Counted from the stretch's first letter, positions 9,001 through 18,599 are shown. The stretch is 64,000 nucleotides of DNA from Stenopsyche tienmushanensis (GCA_008973525.1 WACJ01000523.1:1922001-1986000), one strand, 5' to 3'. Numbers and translations are program-made. Notes: a model not told the origin generated them from the letters alone.

Positions 9001-10696
9001 ACTCCAGATCCAAGATAAATAAAGTCATGTACAGTTTAAAGCCCTTCAATATTAGTTATGGAAAGTGTACTTGCTCTGTCCATTATCATAATTTTGGTCT
9101 TTGATGCATTTATCTCGAGACCCCATATCTAAGCTGAAGTCTCGTATTCGTTGGATAAGTGTTTGTTTTGTATAAATATTTTTCAGAAGTTAACAAAATG
9201 AACAATATACGCTGGAAGATTGTGGATCTGGAAATAATGTATTGATATTTTATTGTATTTACATTTTCAATTTACATCAATATTCCCTTGGATGTTCAAG
9301 GAAGTATTGCTAAACAATTTGATTAACCCTTTAAAACTGGAGAACATACACGCTATGCTCTAATATAAATCCACTTTTCTGTCAGCTCCACCGCAGCATG
9401 TAACAATTTTGAAAATTAACCTTTACACTGTTGATAGCACAAAATATTCTTCGGAATATTTCTTAATGTTCAACTTGCATGTCATCTGCTTTCTGTTGTT
9501 CAGCTATTTTTGCCTATTAATGTGTTGCGAAAATAAAAGTACAGGGCTACCATGTAAGCCTGCCAGTTTACTTCTGAAGGAGTAGATTTTGCAAAGGAGT
9601 GGTGATACTCGGCTAATAACCCCACTCCAGAACAGTCAAGGGGGAATAACAAAATTGTTCAAAGATAAGAATGATGCGAATATCTTAATTATAAAAACAA
9701 GCGCCTGCTCTCCAGACAACACAAATGAAAGTCGTTCATCCGACGATATCAAGTTTATGAAGTCTCTCATACCTGAAAGATTGCCAATTATATAGAAATA
9801 TTGCATTAGTCCAACAAAATTAGTGTTGCGAACTGAAATTATTCGTCTGCCACTCTTTCAGGCCATCTGCTTGTTGTTCCTCTCGTGCTTGTTCAGTTTC
9901 TTGGCTTTATACGTTACACGCTATTGGGTAGTATGTAAGAGATAAGAGATAGTGGATGACATGTTAGCCGTTTGGTGAAAATAGCAACGGATAGTATAGA
10001 GTGCTGCAGGGAAACTTCCTTATTTGAAACGCGTATTCCGAGATGGGGTGGCGCTCATTTGAAAGAGCGGGATCTAACAATGTGGCGTTTCATAATGCAA
10101 ATGCCCCAAAGGGGTACGAACCCTGAAATGTGTATAACCAAGTAGTATAATATATATATAGTATAAGTTCGTTTTAAAATATCTATGGGAATCTATGGAA
10201 TATTATTAATTTCAGTTATGCACTTTTAGGAATAGCAACTGGTGCACGGCGTGCTGTATTGCAAGTGGCTGGAGGAACTGGTCGTGCCGTGCGATTTGTT
10301 CATACTAGACCACTATCTCCTTCGCAAAGATCAAGGATTTTAACACCAGGACCGCTTCAATTACGTGGAATAGCTAATCTACTGCAGCTACAAGTGCGAA
10401 CTCCAAATAGACGGCCGTTAGTAAATTATATATATATATATATATATTTTATTCTTATCTATAAAATCATATTATTTAAATCGATATTTTACAATTCCAG
10501 GGAAACTTTAGAACCGGCTCAACAACCAACTGAGGCGGCAAGTGCGGGAAGCGCTACTGCTGGAACTGGTGGTGATGCAGGTCCAGCACCGTCAGGTCCT
10601 GCTCCTGCTGCCGGTCCGCCGCCTGCGCCTGGAAAACCGCCGCCACCACCTTCACCACGCAAAGGACAGGCCTCCTTACCGATGGAAGTTACGTGA
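418..10696 (+). CDS. E(Pc): Enhancer of Polycomb (E(Pc)/EPC1 homologue), 5' end outside window
   Basis: Coding exons read as 418-556, 630-737, 1937-2207, 2301-2498, 2795-2876, 2985-3060, 4230-4354, 4433-4524, 4603-5454, 5662-6926, 10230-10416 and 10501-10696. They join with consistent phases into 1196 codons plus TGA. The product matches Enhancer of Polycomb from about residue 65-70 of the vertebrate EPC1 numbering to the end. Landmarks are EHHLQRAI, PDYDMDSEDE, AFRRRTEKMQTRKNRKND, SYEKMVKLRREL, GPFTFRRKPGCQY, CVGFVRRRMGRGGRVILDR and the terminal MEVT. From family knowledge, E(Pc) is a nuclear scaffold subunit of the Tip60/NuA4 histone acetyltransferase complex; its EPL1 domain holds the catalytic module. 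The missing N-terminus must lie upstream of base 1. The last large intron (6927-10229) has two close acceptors: using AG 10214-10215 would hit an in-frame TAG, so AG 10228-10229 is chosen. Donor GTTAGT at 10417 is chosen over GTAAAT at 10421 because only it keeps the proline-rich C-terminus in frame. The donor at 5455 (GTTCGT) is weak. Confidence 0.95.
840..1245 (+). mobile_element. Degenerate Tc1/mariner-superfamily transposase relic in E(Pc) intron
   Basis: Fragments in several frames match the arthropod transposase family with the order ENIAAVRES, QRRVLADWAL, a DE-VHF-NG block, and CDL-PLD. Here they read ENIAAVRESAGKTET (near 905), QRRVLADWALKQSEV (near 962), NDEVHF (near 1036) and CDLMPLDVLL (near 1197). 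These are the N-terminal HTH region, the middle of the DDE domain and the last catalytic block, all compressed into 400 bp. The copy is therefore internally deleted and frameshifted. It sits in the 1.2-kb intron between exons 630-737 and 1937-2207, on the gene's strand. No terminal repeats could be assigned. Confidence 0.6.
1269..1742 (-). mobile_element. R1-clade LINE fragment: start of ORF2 endonuclease region
   Basis: A 157-codon open frame on the minus strand ends with LRIGQINLARSKTAAV. This is close to the opening of R1-type ORF2 proteins, where the apurinic-like endonuclease begins with a QINLxRSKxA strand. The preceding 120 residues are Arg/Ser-rich and unrecognised and could be upstream ORF1/linker sequence. 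The frame stops before the catalytic endonuclease residues, so this is a truncated fragment inserted antisense in the E(Pc) intron. The opposite strand is also open over 121 codons, which I treat as a shadow. Confidence 0.5.
3240..4040 (+). mobile_element. mariner transposase relic in E(Pc) intron 3061-4229
   Basis: Starting at 3251 the sequence reads MSNFVPCKPHLR, then SAAEAHRFLVKTYGDRAL, the classic mariner N-terminus. Further on are LLNAVDAFVPSIEGKAATIR-like, HARLHV (second catalytic region near 3825, Asp of HDNARPH replaced by His/Glu context), and PYSPNIASSDYHLFRSM (near 3898-3950), the SPDxAPSDYHLF block carrying the last catalytic Asp. The first catalytic block (TGDE) is not found and the frame is broken several times, so it is dead. 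It lies in the same orientation as the host gene. Confidence 0.75.
4230..5454 (+). CDS. E(Pc): E(Pc) central exons: RRK-GCQY and GRGGR motifs, acidic/Ser-rich insert
   Basis: Exons 4230-4354, 4433-4524 and 4603-5454. The first opens with a Ser/Glu run (GSSSSSEGEGAESS) followed by GPFTFRRKPGCQYHM, the equivalent of the vertebrate FAFRRKAGCQYY segment. The second encodes a divergent linker. The third starts with YVLASVNSTKSK then CVGFVRRRMGRGGRVILDR, a near-invariant family block. After that block comes a long low-complexity stretch, apparently specific to this lineage, with several psi-K-x-E motifs (IKIE near 4853, VKSE near 4946, IKSE near 5050). It then becomes basic again (KKYRDKNIKARSARKT) and ends in a helix-like KVMAELLVSRRLARCEQRV. 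Confidence 0.92.
5662..6926 (+). CDS. E(Pc): E(Pc) large exon with low-complexity regulatory region
   Basis: This 1265-bp exon encodes about 421 residues, rich in Ser, Asn, Asp and Glu with few aromatics, so it is probably mostly disordered. It begins RLHFKPKPPDPDVN, the recognisable 'F-x-P-K-P' type junction, and contains three more psi-K-x-E motifs (IKLE near 5999, FKAE near 6081, IKVE near 6370). A Gln run (RQQQQLVTLAMADSIKLRLP) precedes a Gly/Ser/Thr run (LLGGGGSSTTTSSAH). The LAMADSIKLRLP segment resembles the KL-rich stretch of the C-terminal E_Pc_C domain. It ends at a consensus GTAAGT donor at 6927. Confidence 0.92.
6985..7080. repeat. Dispersed repeat with ATCATCATC tail (copy 1 of 3)
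   Basis: A segment beginning with an ATCATC run followed by GTGCAGCCACAAACAGTCC, TGCAGG and a CTATTCATAGGAAA block occurs here. It occurs again at about 37390-37475, and in shortened form at about 52815-52860. The trinucleotide run adjoining a shared block suggests the 3' end of a non-LTR element or a SINE, but the family is not identified. It lies just inside the 3.3-kb E(Pc) intron. Confidence 0.5.
7100..7600 (-). mobile_element. Probable non-LTR retrotransposon relic in E(Pc) intron
   Basis: Overlapping minus-strand frames (7263-7514 and 7384-7599) read NPEDAATIEDLGELRKWTQK and nearby charged stretches without stops, interrupted by frameshifts. They lie 1 kb from, and on the same strand as, a clearer LINE reverse-transcriptase C-terminal relic at 8556-9160. 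I therefore infer they are an earlier part of the same type of element, although no catalytic motif is visible. What else it could be: a broken unrelated gene fragment. Confidence 0.3.
8179..8265. repeat. Left arm of an inverted repeat pair (partner 10006-10078)
   Basis: This arm reads GTTAGGTTCCACTCTTTCGA at its outer end and CAAATAAGGAAGTTTCCCTG at its inner end. The reverse complement of 10006-10078 matches it over roughly 73-87 bp with small gaps. The pair encloses 1.7 kb that includes the LINE relic at 8556-9160. This is the structure of a foldback element or of two opposed copies of a small repeat. Confidence 0.65.
8556..9170 (-). mobile_element. LINE reverse transcriptase C-terminal relic in E(Pc) intron
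   Basis: Read on the minus strand, the segment gives a KQTLIQRIRDF/MGSRDKCIKDQN region, then RRKDNNLEKLVVTGHVEGH, and then LLVKTLCIADHRGYWRIVIS followed by a GHDPQ end. The order 'HI-RR-DNNLEKLVVTG-VEG... ALHVAEDR-W... GHDPQ' is typical of the carboxyl end of arthropod endonuclease-reverse transcriptase LINEs. At least two stops and frameshifts are present. It is antisense to E(Pc). Confidence 0.65.
9366..9442 (+). repeat. Short dispersed repeat A (copy 1)
   Basis: This block has AAATCCACTT, TCTGTCAG, CGCAGC and ends near CACTGTTGATAGCAC. It is shared with 35305-35402 (reverse orientation), 36052-36160, 38238-38330 and 53420-53525. Fuller copies read from GTCCACCGCTTA through ACAAATCC, CTGTCAGGACCG, GCAGCG and TAAATAAACACTGTCGAT. 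The copies are about 80-105 bp, non-coding and in both orientations, so it is probably a MITE. Confidence 0.5.
10006..10078. repeat. Right arm of inverted repeat pair
   Basis: Reverse-complementary to 8179-8265. The innermost 26 bases (GCAGGGAAACTTCCTTATTT and onward) are the best conserved, and the outer end reads GGGATCTAAC. It ends 150 bp before the acceptor of the E(Pc) penultimate exon. Confidence 0.65.
10230..10696 (+). CDS. E(Pc): E(Pc) last two exons, C-terminus
   Basis: Exon 10230-10416 encodes GIATGARRAVLQVAGGTGRA and then a basic, Leu/Pro/Ser-containing segment (VRFVHTRPLSPSQRSRILTP). An 84-bp intron with a (TA)n tract follows. Exon 10501-10696 encodes a Pro/Ala/Gly-rich tail (APSGPAPAAGPPPAPGKPPP) ending SLPMEVT-stop. 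The MEVT end matches vertebrate EPC proteins and confirms that this is the true carboxyl terminus. The splice junction joins CC from the first exon with G from the second to make a Pro codon. Confidence 0.9.
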
Positions 10697-12500
10697 TGCA
10701 GGGCCCGAGTGCACTAGCGAATATGCCCCACCACCAAAACCCTTGCCATTCGATACACATCACAAATTGCTTGAAATGTGTTATTATTGAAATAATTGTT
10801 GCTTGGACGTTTAAAACAAATTTTACTGGTTATGGCAACGCTTAGAGAATTCTTATGAGATGTAAAAATTAAAAAAAAAATATGACCTCATAATCGATTA
10901 ATCCTTCATACTGTAATGTGATTGGAGAATGAAATTATTCCTAAAGATATCCGCTTTTTGCAAATTGTAACAATTATGGGTGAAGATGGGAAAAATAACT
11001 TTGATAAGTAGTTTGATTTATTTTGAATTTTATTAATTTATTTTTTAAAATATTGTACCATAAAAAATGGATATTATTTTAGAACTGTATTTAAAATTAC
11101 GAGTACAATCTGATGAAAAGCGGTGGTGCTTTTTTCTTTATCGTTCCGTTGAATTTGCACCGCCCCGAATGATTTATGAATACAACAACAACGCTTCAGC
11201 AGTGTAAATGTATTGAGGATACTTAAAAAGTATTAGAGTGTAAGACGTGTCAATGGAATAATTAAAGCTAATTCGATCAATCAACCGTCCGGTTATTTTC
11301 CGTTGCCATATATCTCTTGTATTTAGGGGTTTCTTTTTCGCGAATTGCCGACTACAATATAGGAAAACGGTGCAATATTTAAAAACTGCATATTTGCTCT
11401 CGCGTGACTGAAATTATAAAAAAAACATTGCAATGGGTTATATCCCGAATCAGATATTGATCGCCGATTGTTAGTTAAAGCTACTTCTTTTGAACTGATA
11501 TTTAAAATGCTTCTTATTTATTTAAATCACTATGAATTATTATAACTAGCGTAGAATTTTTTTTGAATGCATGTTTTCATGGGATTCATTTTTTTTTATA
11601 TATATATTGGTTTTTTAATCACACAATATGGTTTTTATTTTATTTTTATAAACCGGTTGGAATTCATACAAGTTTATTTCCCGTCTACCTAAGTTGTATA
11701 ATTTCCAACTAATAATTATTACGATGAAGCTCTTATTTGGTGTTCTCCAGAAAAATTTGATTGTAACGTTTAAATACTTTCAAACTACCATGAAATAGGG
11801 AGACGTCCACGTGGGAGTTTTCATCGTATTGCTATTTTACAATTTATAACAACATTATAAATTTCACTGACGCCATGAAAGAATATAATATGAATCCTGT
11901 TGATTGTTAAATTTGTTAGTAATTGCAAACAATTACGAATAATTAAGAAATAATTTCTCATGTATATATTTTTCAAACATATATTTTTTACCGTAAATAA
12001 TTGTGATATAATGTAAATATTTGCTTTTAGCGAAACAATTAAAAAAAAGTGCAACTTTTTAATATCTTTTTATTTGTATATCAATTCAAGATTTCCGTTC
12101 TTTCTGTTTTTTTTTCTTGTTTAAATATAAATTATATATTTTTCATGTTCGTGTCTGCGTAAACGTTTTTCAAGTTTTGTTTCCTGCTTTCATTGTGTAC
12201 GTTCACGGATAAGATCAGCTTATTTTGTTTTCTACAGGCATGATAGTGGATGTAAACGCTTAAACTAATGTTATTTTCATGCTTAACGAACTATATTAAT
12301 CGACATTTACAAATTTAAACCTCAATCACTAATCGTTAGCCTCACAGACTACGTATTCGGTGATCTAGGACTAAATTTAAAAAGTTCAATTTACGAAAAA
12401 AAATCTTGATCCAATATAACTGCATGCTTTTATTTTATGCGAATGGAAGTTGATTCGAACGTTTTTCAATAGGCGTAATATGTGCGTTGTTTGAATAAAG
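10697..12500 (+). other. Probable E(Pc) 3' untranslated region
   Basis: No coding potential and no transposon match was seen here. The sequence is very AT-rich. The first canonical AATAAA followed by GT-rich sequence that I noticed downstream of the stop is at 12494-12499. An ATTAAA-type signal occurs near 11260, and further AATAAA signals lie near 12555-12595 and 13840. Which one is used cannot be decided from sequence. Confidence 0.4.
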
Positions 12501-13246
12501 CCGTTGTATTGTTTAATTCTATTAAATATCTTGCCGAAACTTGATATGATACGAAATAAATTGATTAGGGAATTGTTTAGAAAATAAATATGAATAAAAA
12601 CAATTTAAAATCGTATGAACGCAATCCCGCGAGGATGTGTCCCTAAAACTATTCCCCAAGCTTTTGTGTTTCAACTACTGCTTTTACCGTTGAATTGTTT
12701 CATTTATTGCAACTTGTATCGTTATAATACTCGGCTTTTTGTCTTTACCGTTTACCGTAATTTATTCCGTTTTATTATCCTCATTTTATCCGTAACGATA
12801 ATTACACTAGTCGGTTGATTAATATTGTTATGTCGTTTGCACGCATCTATACAAATATTACGGCATTCGAATCGTCCAAAATTACGTTATCAATTATACG
12901 CATTTTTCGCTGCGTGTGCCATACAATTTTTATAGAACTGCCGTTTGCAACGGTTTTATTTTGAGGACTCGGGATCGTTGTGTATCGTTGTAAAATTGTA
13001 ATTTTATCATTCATAAGCTGTTCATCTAATGCGTCATTGTTGTATGTTTTTATCGCGACGGGAGACTCGTATGCGCCAAGCGTTGGTAATTAAAAGCGTA
13101 TGAATCGCCCGACGTAAAAGAGTCTTGAACAACTTAAATTCTAGTTCCGTATAAAAAGGACTGCATACTTGTGGACTGATATCGAAACGCACGATCGTTT
13201 ATTAAAGCCCCAAATATACACACAAATAGATAATTAATTGGAATTG
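12501..13246. other. Intergenic AT-rich stretch, nothing recognised
   Basis: Single-copy-looking sequence downstream of the strongest E(Pc) polyadenylation candidate. It contains no ORF with family resemblance, no structured RNA that I could support and no repeat shared with the rest of the window. It may still be transcribed if a more distal polyadenylation signal is used. Confidence 0.4.
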
Positions 13247-13248
13247 TA

Positions 13249-13439
13249 CGGGACGTATCCCAAAAGTCACGAAATATATATTTATAACAAAAGATGCCAC
13301 GATATTAAGGCGTCATTTGGATGCGGTTTTGATCCGCACGAACAATAAACGTCTGCCAGAGTTTAACCGGTTCGAATACGTTGCGATAAATAGGGACGCG
13401 TCAATCAAATATATTTCGTGACTTTTGGGATGCGCCTCG
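13249..13439. mobile_element. Tc1/mariner-type MITE with 32-bp terminal inverted repeats
   Basis: Left end CGGGACGTATCCCAAAAGTC and right end (reverse complement) CGAGGCGCATCCCAAAAGTC continue together into ACGAAATATAT, giving TIRs of about 30 bp with three or four mismatches. The 191-bp unit is flanked by TA on both sides (13247-13248, 13440-13441), as expected of Tc1/mariner. It has no ORF. Confidence 0.85.
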
Positions 13440-13441
13440 TA

Positions 13442-15090
13442 CTTCCTATTTTGACGTCGTTTTTTCAGCGCGCGGATCACGATTCATTCCTAGCGAGGCT
13501 CTATCTATCGTTTAATCCCAAATTGTGATAACGACATCGAAGAATCAATCTCACTGATTAAAAAAATATATTTTTTAATAATACGACGCTAAAAATTGTG
13601 TTCTTATATTAACCCGTTTCTTTTTTTGAATAACATTAAGCTACGTGCGTGCGGAAATCATAGTGAAGAGATTAGTTTTATAATCTAACGTGTCTAATGT
13701 ATGATTTATATAGATGAAAAAACGGTTTTGTATTCTTTCTTGGGGCATCGCGACGTTAAAATGTCCGAAAAGCACGATAGACGCTGCCGATATGATTACG
13801 TATTGTTTGAATTAATTTTTTTTTATTAATAACGAATCAAATAAATTGTCTCAAAAGTATTGTTTTATGTACGCGTTATATATTGTATGTATTTTGAGGC
13901 GTGAATTATTTAATCGAACGGCTTTAAAATTTTGTTAATATTATGTGGATTACGTTGGTTGCCGAATCGGTGTATTCCGATTTACGATGAATTTTCCAGA
14001 CGTAGAATTCGCTAGTTCCCGATATATATCCGATGTACTTAAGACTTTGATCGTTTTAAGCGCGCGCTTAGTGCAATTTTACATTGGTTGAGTATTTTTA
14101 ACGATATGTGCTTATCTTTATACTTTGAAAAAGTATCTGCGTAGATTTTAAACGATTGTTTCCGATTTGAAACGAAGCATTTCAGAAAGATTTAACGTTG
14201 TTTTAAATAAATCTAGTGTAAGGGAAGATGTTTCAGATTTATTTCCATGCTTGACGCTCTCGATACATTCGATATGCACGCGCTCAAAGCGTGCCGTAAA
14301 TTTGTTGCGCACGCAATGAATACTCTGCTTCATCTTTCCCCTCATTAACGATAAATGTCTGTTATATATTGTGATGTGTTCTGAAAGGGCGGTGGTCTCG
14401 AGGGTTCGTCACTGATTTAAACGCGGGCCCGCTCGAAAGAGAAACCCAAATACAAAAAAAAAATGCGAAAAAAGAAAATAGTAAAAAAAATGTGATTACG
14501 CTTAGTTGATGTGTATTCATTATTAACAATTGCTGTTTACAAGGTATAACGATATAATGATGATAATATAATTACTATTTAATTGATAAAAACGAGTTGA
14601 GGGGGAGTGTCTATTGAATATGTATATGTATATTAGTTGTATGTGTGAATCCGTCACCTGTTGCACGAGGGTGACATGGCAGGCGGGGCTAGCTGGTGTC
14701 TATTATAATGGACAACGATTGGTCTGCGGACATTTGTATCAAATGAGGTGTTCCTGTGTTTGGAAATACGGCCGGCGGTGTCATCGCCGCGCAGTTGTAA
14801 ATATTTCACGTTGTTGCGACGGCGGTGATACCGCTGCGACCTGATAAGTGATAATAATAATAAAAATATTAAAGACAAGCAATTGAATTTTTCTTACCGA
14901 TTCAAATCCAATTTATGATTTTGCAACCCTTAAATTTTAACCATCCAAGAATTTGTAACATTTTGTTTTTATATTAAGAAATATTGTGTAACGCACAACC
15001 TGTATTATAATGGTTTTACTCAAAGCATTTTAGTATTTATAACATCAATTGTTAATTTTATTGCAACTAAATGATGCATTTATCACCATT
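13442..15090. other. Intergenic, no gene recognised
   Basis: AT-rich with scattered GC-richer patches (for example 14390-14430 and 14640-14840). Short frames at 14148-14345 and 14614-14844 look like chance. A distal AATAAA lies at about 13840. I saw no transposon hallmark. Confidence 0.4.
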
Positions 15091-15385
15091 GCTGCGGGAT
15101 ATATTGAGCATTTTCTGAAAAATTGATACGGGGGACTGTTATCTATGTCTATACATTTAAATGAAAAATATTGTTTTAGTAGCATAATTAAGTTTGTTTG
15201 GTTAAATTAATTGAATAATCATATTTAAAAAAAAAATACAAGCGAATCGAATTTTTAGAATACCCTTTTGCCTTTTAAAAGATGTGGGGGACTGTTTAAT
15301 TGGATTTATAATTATTATTTTGCTGCATACAAAGAACATTCAACTATTATAAACATGTGGGAAATTAGGCACAAAACAATATTAT
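15090..15385. repeat. Dispersed repeat B, copy 1 (partner 55000-55230)
   Basis: Blocks ATATTGAGCATTTTCTGAAA, GGGGGACTGTT and TTTTGCTGCATACA-GAACATTCA-CTATTATAA occur in the same order here and at about 55010-55215. The shared parts are separated by unequal spacers, so one copy carries a deletion or insertion. No coding content was seen. Confidence 0.5.
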
Positions 15386-15607
15386 TGTCTTGTTTGTGGT
15401 AGCTCAAAGTACGCTTCAGGGTCGCACCATTAGCGTGTATATGCGAGGTGTTTGCAAATTGCATAATTTCTGTTATTAACGTGATGCCTTAAGTGACCGA
15501 AGGTTTGTCCTATTTAAACACAACTTATTTTGATGAATAAGAGTAGATCTAGAATATCTGCTTACGGCTGTTAAGTATTGCAAATTTATTCGCTATCAAA
15601 TATGTAA

Positions 15608-15740
15608 AATTTAACTAGTTTGTCGGCCATTTTGTTGAGCCACAGTAAATTCATCCGATGGATAGATCGTCGCGCGCTCTCGCTATTTTAAATCCGCGCG
15701 GTCATCCGTTTTTTTACTTTGCAAAACAATACCGCCACTA
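15608..15740. repeat. Dispersed repeat C (three copies in window)
   Basis: TTTGTCGGCCATTTTGTT followed by CACAGTAAATTC-TCCGATGGA is shared with about 33165-33265 and 49935-49990. Two copies continue to a GCAAAACAATACCG block. The family is unknown. Confidence 0.45.
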
Positions 15741-15802
15741 ATATCAGTCCTATTTAATAGTAGAAGCCTTTGTAACCTTATTTTCTAGACCGCCTTCTTA
15801 TA

Positions 15803-16085
15803 TCAGGTGCATTGGAAAGTCTTTGCCGATTGTTTAACAATAAAATAATTCATTTAATCGCTAAATTGGTCCTGATTAAATCATAATGACAAAACGAATC
15901 TTGCGGGTCGTCAATTCGGGTTTCGCAGTCGGAAATGCTTTTTATCTCAGCGAAAGTCATTGACTTTTACGACTTATGTTGTCACATAAACAACCCATTT
16001 TTTTAATCCTCATTCGATGCAAAAAGGGACGATTTTTTTCAACATACGTCTATCAAAATCGGCAAGGACTTATCGATACACCTAA
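15803..16085. mobile_element. mariner-derived MITE (283 bp), deletion derivative of the 25403-26893 family
   Basis: Left end TCAGGTGCATTGGAAAGTCT and right end (reverse complement) TTAGGTGTATCGATAAGTCC both run into TTGCCGATT and are flanked by TA. The internal block CAGCGAAAGTCATTGAC through GTCACATAAACAACCC is also found at 25530-25580, and the right terminus recurs at 26862-26893. This copy therefore keeps about 230 bp of one end and 45 bp of the other end of a longer element. Confidence 0.8.
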
Positions 16086-16799
16086 TATTTTCAAAAATTA
16101 ATTCACAACATCACAGTTGAAACAGTAGGCTATATATATATAAATACCAGTTTGTGCTTTGCTATTTAACTATTATGTGAAATGCTTTCATCACGATCTC
16201 ATTATATCTCCAAGGCATTAATTAGTGACTTTCTCCATGGGCTCGTAGATCATGATGTCGAAGCTTTGGGACAGACTTGTTATTTATAATATTTACGTTT
16301 GTTCTAAATTTAGAATATTCATCGACGACTGTATTTTAAATTCAAATTTATTCACAAATATTAGGTCTACCGGAAAGTTCTGTCCGTTTATATTCCATTT
16401 TTTAAAAAAAGGCGAAAATTTTAACATCGCCGATCTCTTTTCTTGGAGTACAGTTTTTAAATCACCCAATTGCTGACAAATGGATTTAGAGAACAATCTC
16501 CAATTTGCAAGATACTCTTTCCGTCTCTGTTTCTCTCCAAACTCAACGTTCAAGCCGCTCTCCATCTTTGTCTGTCTCCGAGCGCAATGTGTAAGAATGC
16601 TCTTTATGAATCATTGGAATTCGGACACAATATTATGTCTTACCTCTTTGAGGGGTTAATACTAACAAGAATCATCTTCGTTTTAGTTCATTTGCTAGGT
16701 CAGTATATATATATACATTCAGCAATAAAAAGAGAGAGTCAAATATAAAACAACGTAGAAACCCTTCTTTGACCCGAGCTGTGTTGCCGTTGTGTGCCC

Positions 16800-18530
16800 G
16801 TTTTCCAAGTGCAAAACCGTGGATTTAAAATTCTCTACGATTTGGTGGAGATCGTAGAAAGCACCGGGAATGTATTTCCCCCCAAAACTTGTACTAAATG
16901 CCCTAAAATCAGAGGGAGTGGCCATAAAGCTCCAGTGTTCAACCGGTCCGAATTTCGGACCACTGACACATCGAAAGAGCACTGAGCATGGTCTGCGTCT
17001 ATGAAGGGATCTCCGCATGGACACTCCGTTGTTGAAAGCCCAAATCTAACCAACGAGGTTCATAATCGCCCGTGTCCTGTGACGAACTAAAACATCTGGT
17101 GATCCGGGACGACTCAGCTACATCTCAGGCGGTGCCTAAACGAGAGGAAGAAACGTGAGAGGTGGCGACCAACGATCGATGCAGAGTATCCCTCCTGCTA
17201 AGCCGCTTCCTTGGTGCGATGACGGGGATCGCCGAGCGCGTTTGAGGCATCCACCTCTATCGGGATTTCCCCGTCATTGATTACCGGGATTTCATTTCAT
17301 GCAATTGCTGGACGCTGTTATATACACCTTAGCCATTAAGATGAGAAGCGAGCGTTGGCCACTCAGCAGGATACGCTGTATCGGCTGGACGCTCATATGA
17401 TGCAGCATATGCCGTTTATGCTCTTGTAAGCCGTCAGAAGAGAGCATCCTCTAACGCTCCAGTCGCTTGCCCAAGTATAACCAAGCCCCGGTCCTTAAGG
17501 GAGAATATCCTTCGGGCTGTTCGAACGGCGACTCGTCTCCGTGGCTAGGTACTACAAATGATCGAACCAATATGAGTACCATGAGGAAGGGGTAGCAGCA
17601 ACTGCCCCTGCAGTTCGTCATTTGCTGCAGCCCACTTCAAATTGGGGTTAAAGTCGTGGTGGCAGTGACACCGTGAGATAGTCCTTCCTCATCCAACGCA
17701 ACTCCTTCAGGTGCACGTTAGTCTGAAGCCTCTGGAGGGCGCGGAGTGAAAGGGGTGTGGTCAAAAAGCGGTGGATGATACTCTCAGTGTGGCACAGCAG
17801 CGCCAAGAAATAAACTTTGTTATGAGGACTCTTCAATCAAATAAGTGGCTCTGTCGTTTGATCCTCTCTAGGGCGTCACCAGTCAGGGTCTTGTCAATCG
17901 CTGGGACATCGGAAGTAAGAGAAGGTGGACATACCAATTGATCCCAACGATACAAAAATGGACCTCGTGTAAACACGGAGAGCTCACCTATCACCTGACC
18001 CAGATGCTGACAATACATAGATGCTTTGGTGGTCTTCAAATGTGAGACGTGGGCAAATGATAGGCGAAAATTAGCGGAAAAATTTAGAGAAACCCCAACC
18101 ATATCCAACATGGTCGCCACATTGACCAAAATTTAAAGAAAAGTGGGAAGCGTGGATGAATTCGCTAATGAAACGGAGAAAGAACTAGAAGAGTGAACAC
18201 CGGTTTGTAGAAAAACAATCCCACCTCCTTGAAGCAATGCGAAAGCGGATTCCAAGGGGATCGGTGGAGAAAAAAGGGTGGGGGTTTTAGTGGGTAGGAA
18301 TTCCACACTACCATAGTTTCTTTTTGAAGATTTCCCCTTCCCAAGAGAAAAAAAGGCTCTCGATGTGGGTCTTCGAGCTGGCCTTTACCAACAGCGTGAG
18401 GTCGTCCGCATATGCGAACAACCCATATCCAGCTCAAAGACGTCATCCAGCAGGATGTTCCACAAGACCGATCCCAGTACGGAACCTTAAGGGCTCAGTT
18501 TTCTGGCAATGATTTCGTCGCTTATTAAGA
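16800..18530 (-). mobile_element. R1-clade LINE ORF2 relic (reverse transcriptase to C-terminal zinc knuckle)
   Basis: On the minus strand from about 18500, the sequence reads GSVLGSVLWNILLDD, then AYADDLTLLVKASSKTHIES (near 18410-18355), containing the YADD catalytic core of reverse transcriptase. Further on come MVNVATMLDMVGVSLNFS (18129 on) and GDALERIKRQSHLFD. The end near 17010 has the C-x-C...H-x(n)-C knuckle, TECPCGDPFIDADHAQC. The element is frameshifted in several places and interrupted at about 18130-18353 by plus-strand LINE 3' sequence. The 17050-17640 part is GC-richer than its surroundings. Confidence 0.75.
18200..18353 (+). mobile_element. 3' tail of a second LINE, plus strand, with short A-run
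   Basis: CTTGAAGCAATG, GGGG-TTTTAGTGGGTAGG and GAAGATTTCCCCTTCCCA-GAG followed by AAAAAAA match, in order, the 3' untranslated region of the LINE at 41752-42225 (CTTGAAGCAATG, GG-TTTAGTGAGTAGG, GGAAGATTCCGCGCCCACAGG plus an A-run). It is opposite in strand to the reverse-transcriptase relic into which it appears to be inserted. The 5' boundary is unclear. Confidence 0.6.
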
Positions 18531-18599
18531 CCACTAAGTTAAATGGGATAACCGAAACGGGCAGAACTTTCCTGCAGACCTAATATTATTTTTTAAATA

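Larger units (their letters stand above)
16361..18583 (-). mobile_element. mariner-like element interrupted by LINE sequence
   Basis: TIRs TTAGGTCTACCGGAAAGTTC (left) and TTAGGTCTGCAGGAAAGTTC (right, reverse complement) both continue into TG-CCGTTT, with TA on the outside. The minus-strand frame at 16293-16565 (LANWRLFSKSICQQLGDLKT onward) is consistent with the transposase 3' end and the TIR readthrough of this mariner group. The 2.2-kb span exceeds the family's usual 1.3 kb because R1-type LINE sequence occupies about 16800-18540. Confidence 0.7.

Noticed and set aside
10215..10229. Use of the upstream acceptor AG at 10214-10215 for the E(Pc) penultimate exon.
   Set aside because: In the phase set by the previous exon it gives a TAG five codons later, whereas AG 10228-10229 keeps the frame open to the conserved C-terminus.
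13360..13380. GGTTCGAATAC resembling a tRNA B-box.
   Set aside because: No A-box or cloverleaf could be built around it, and it lies within a MITE.
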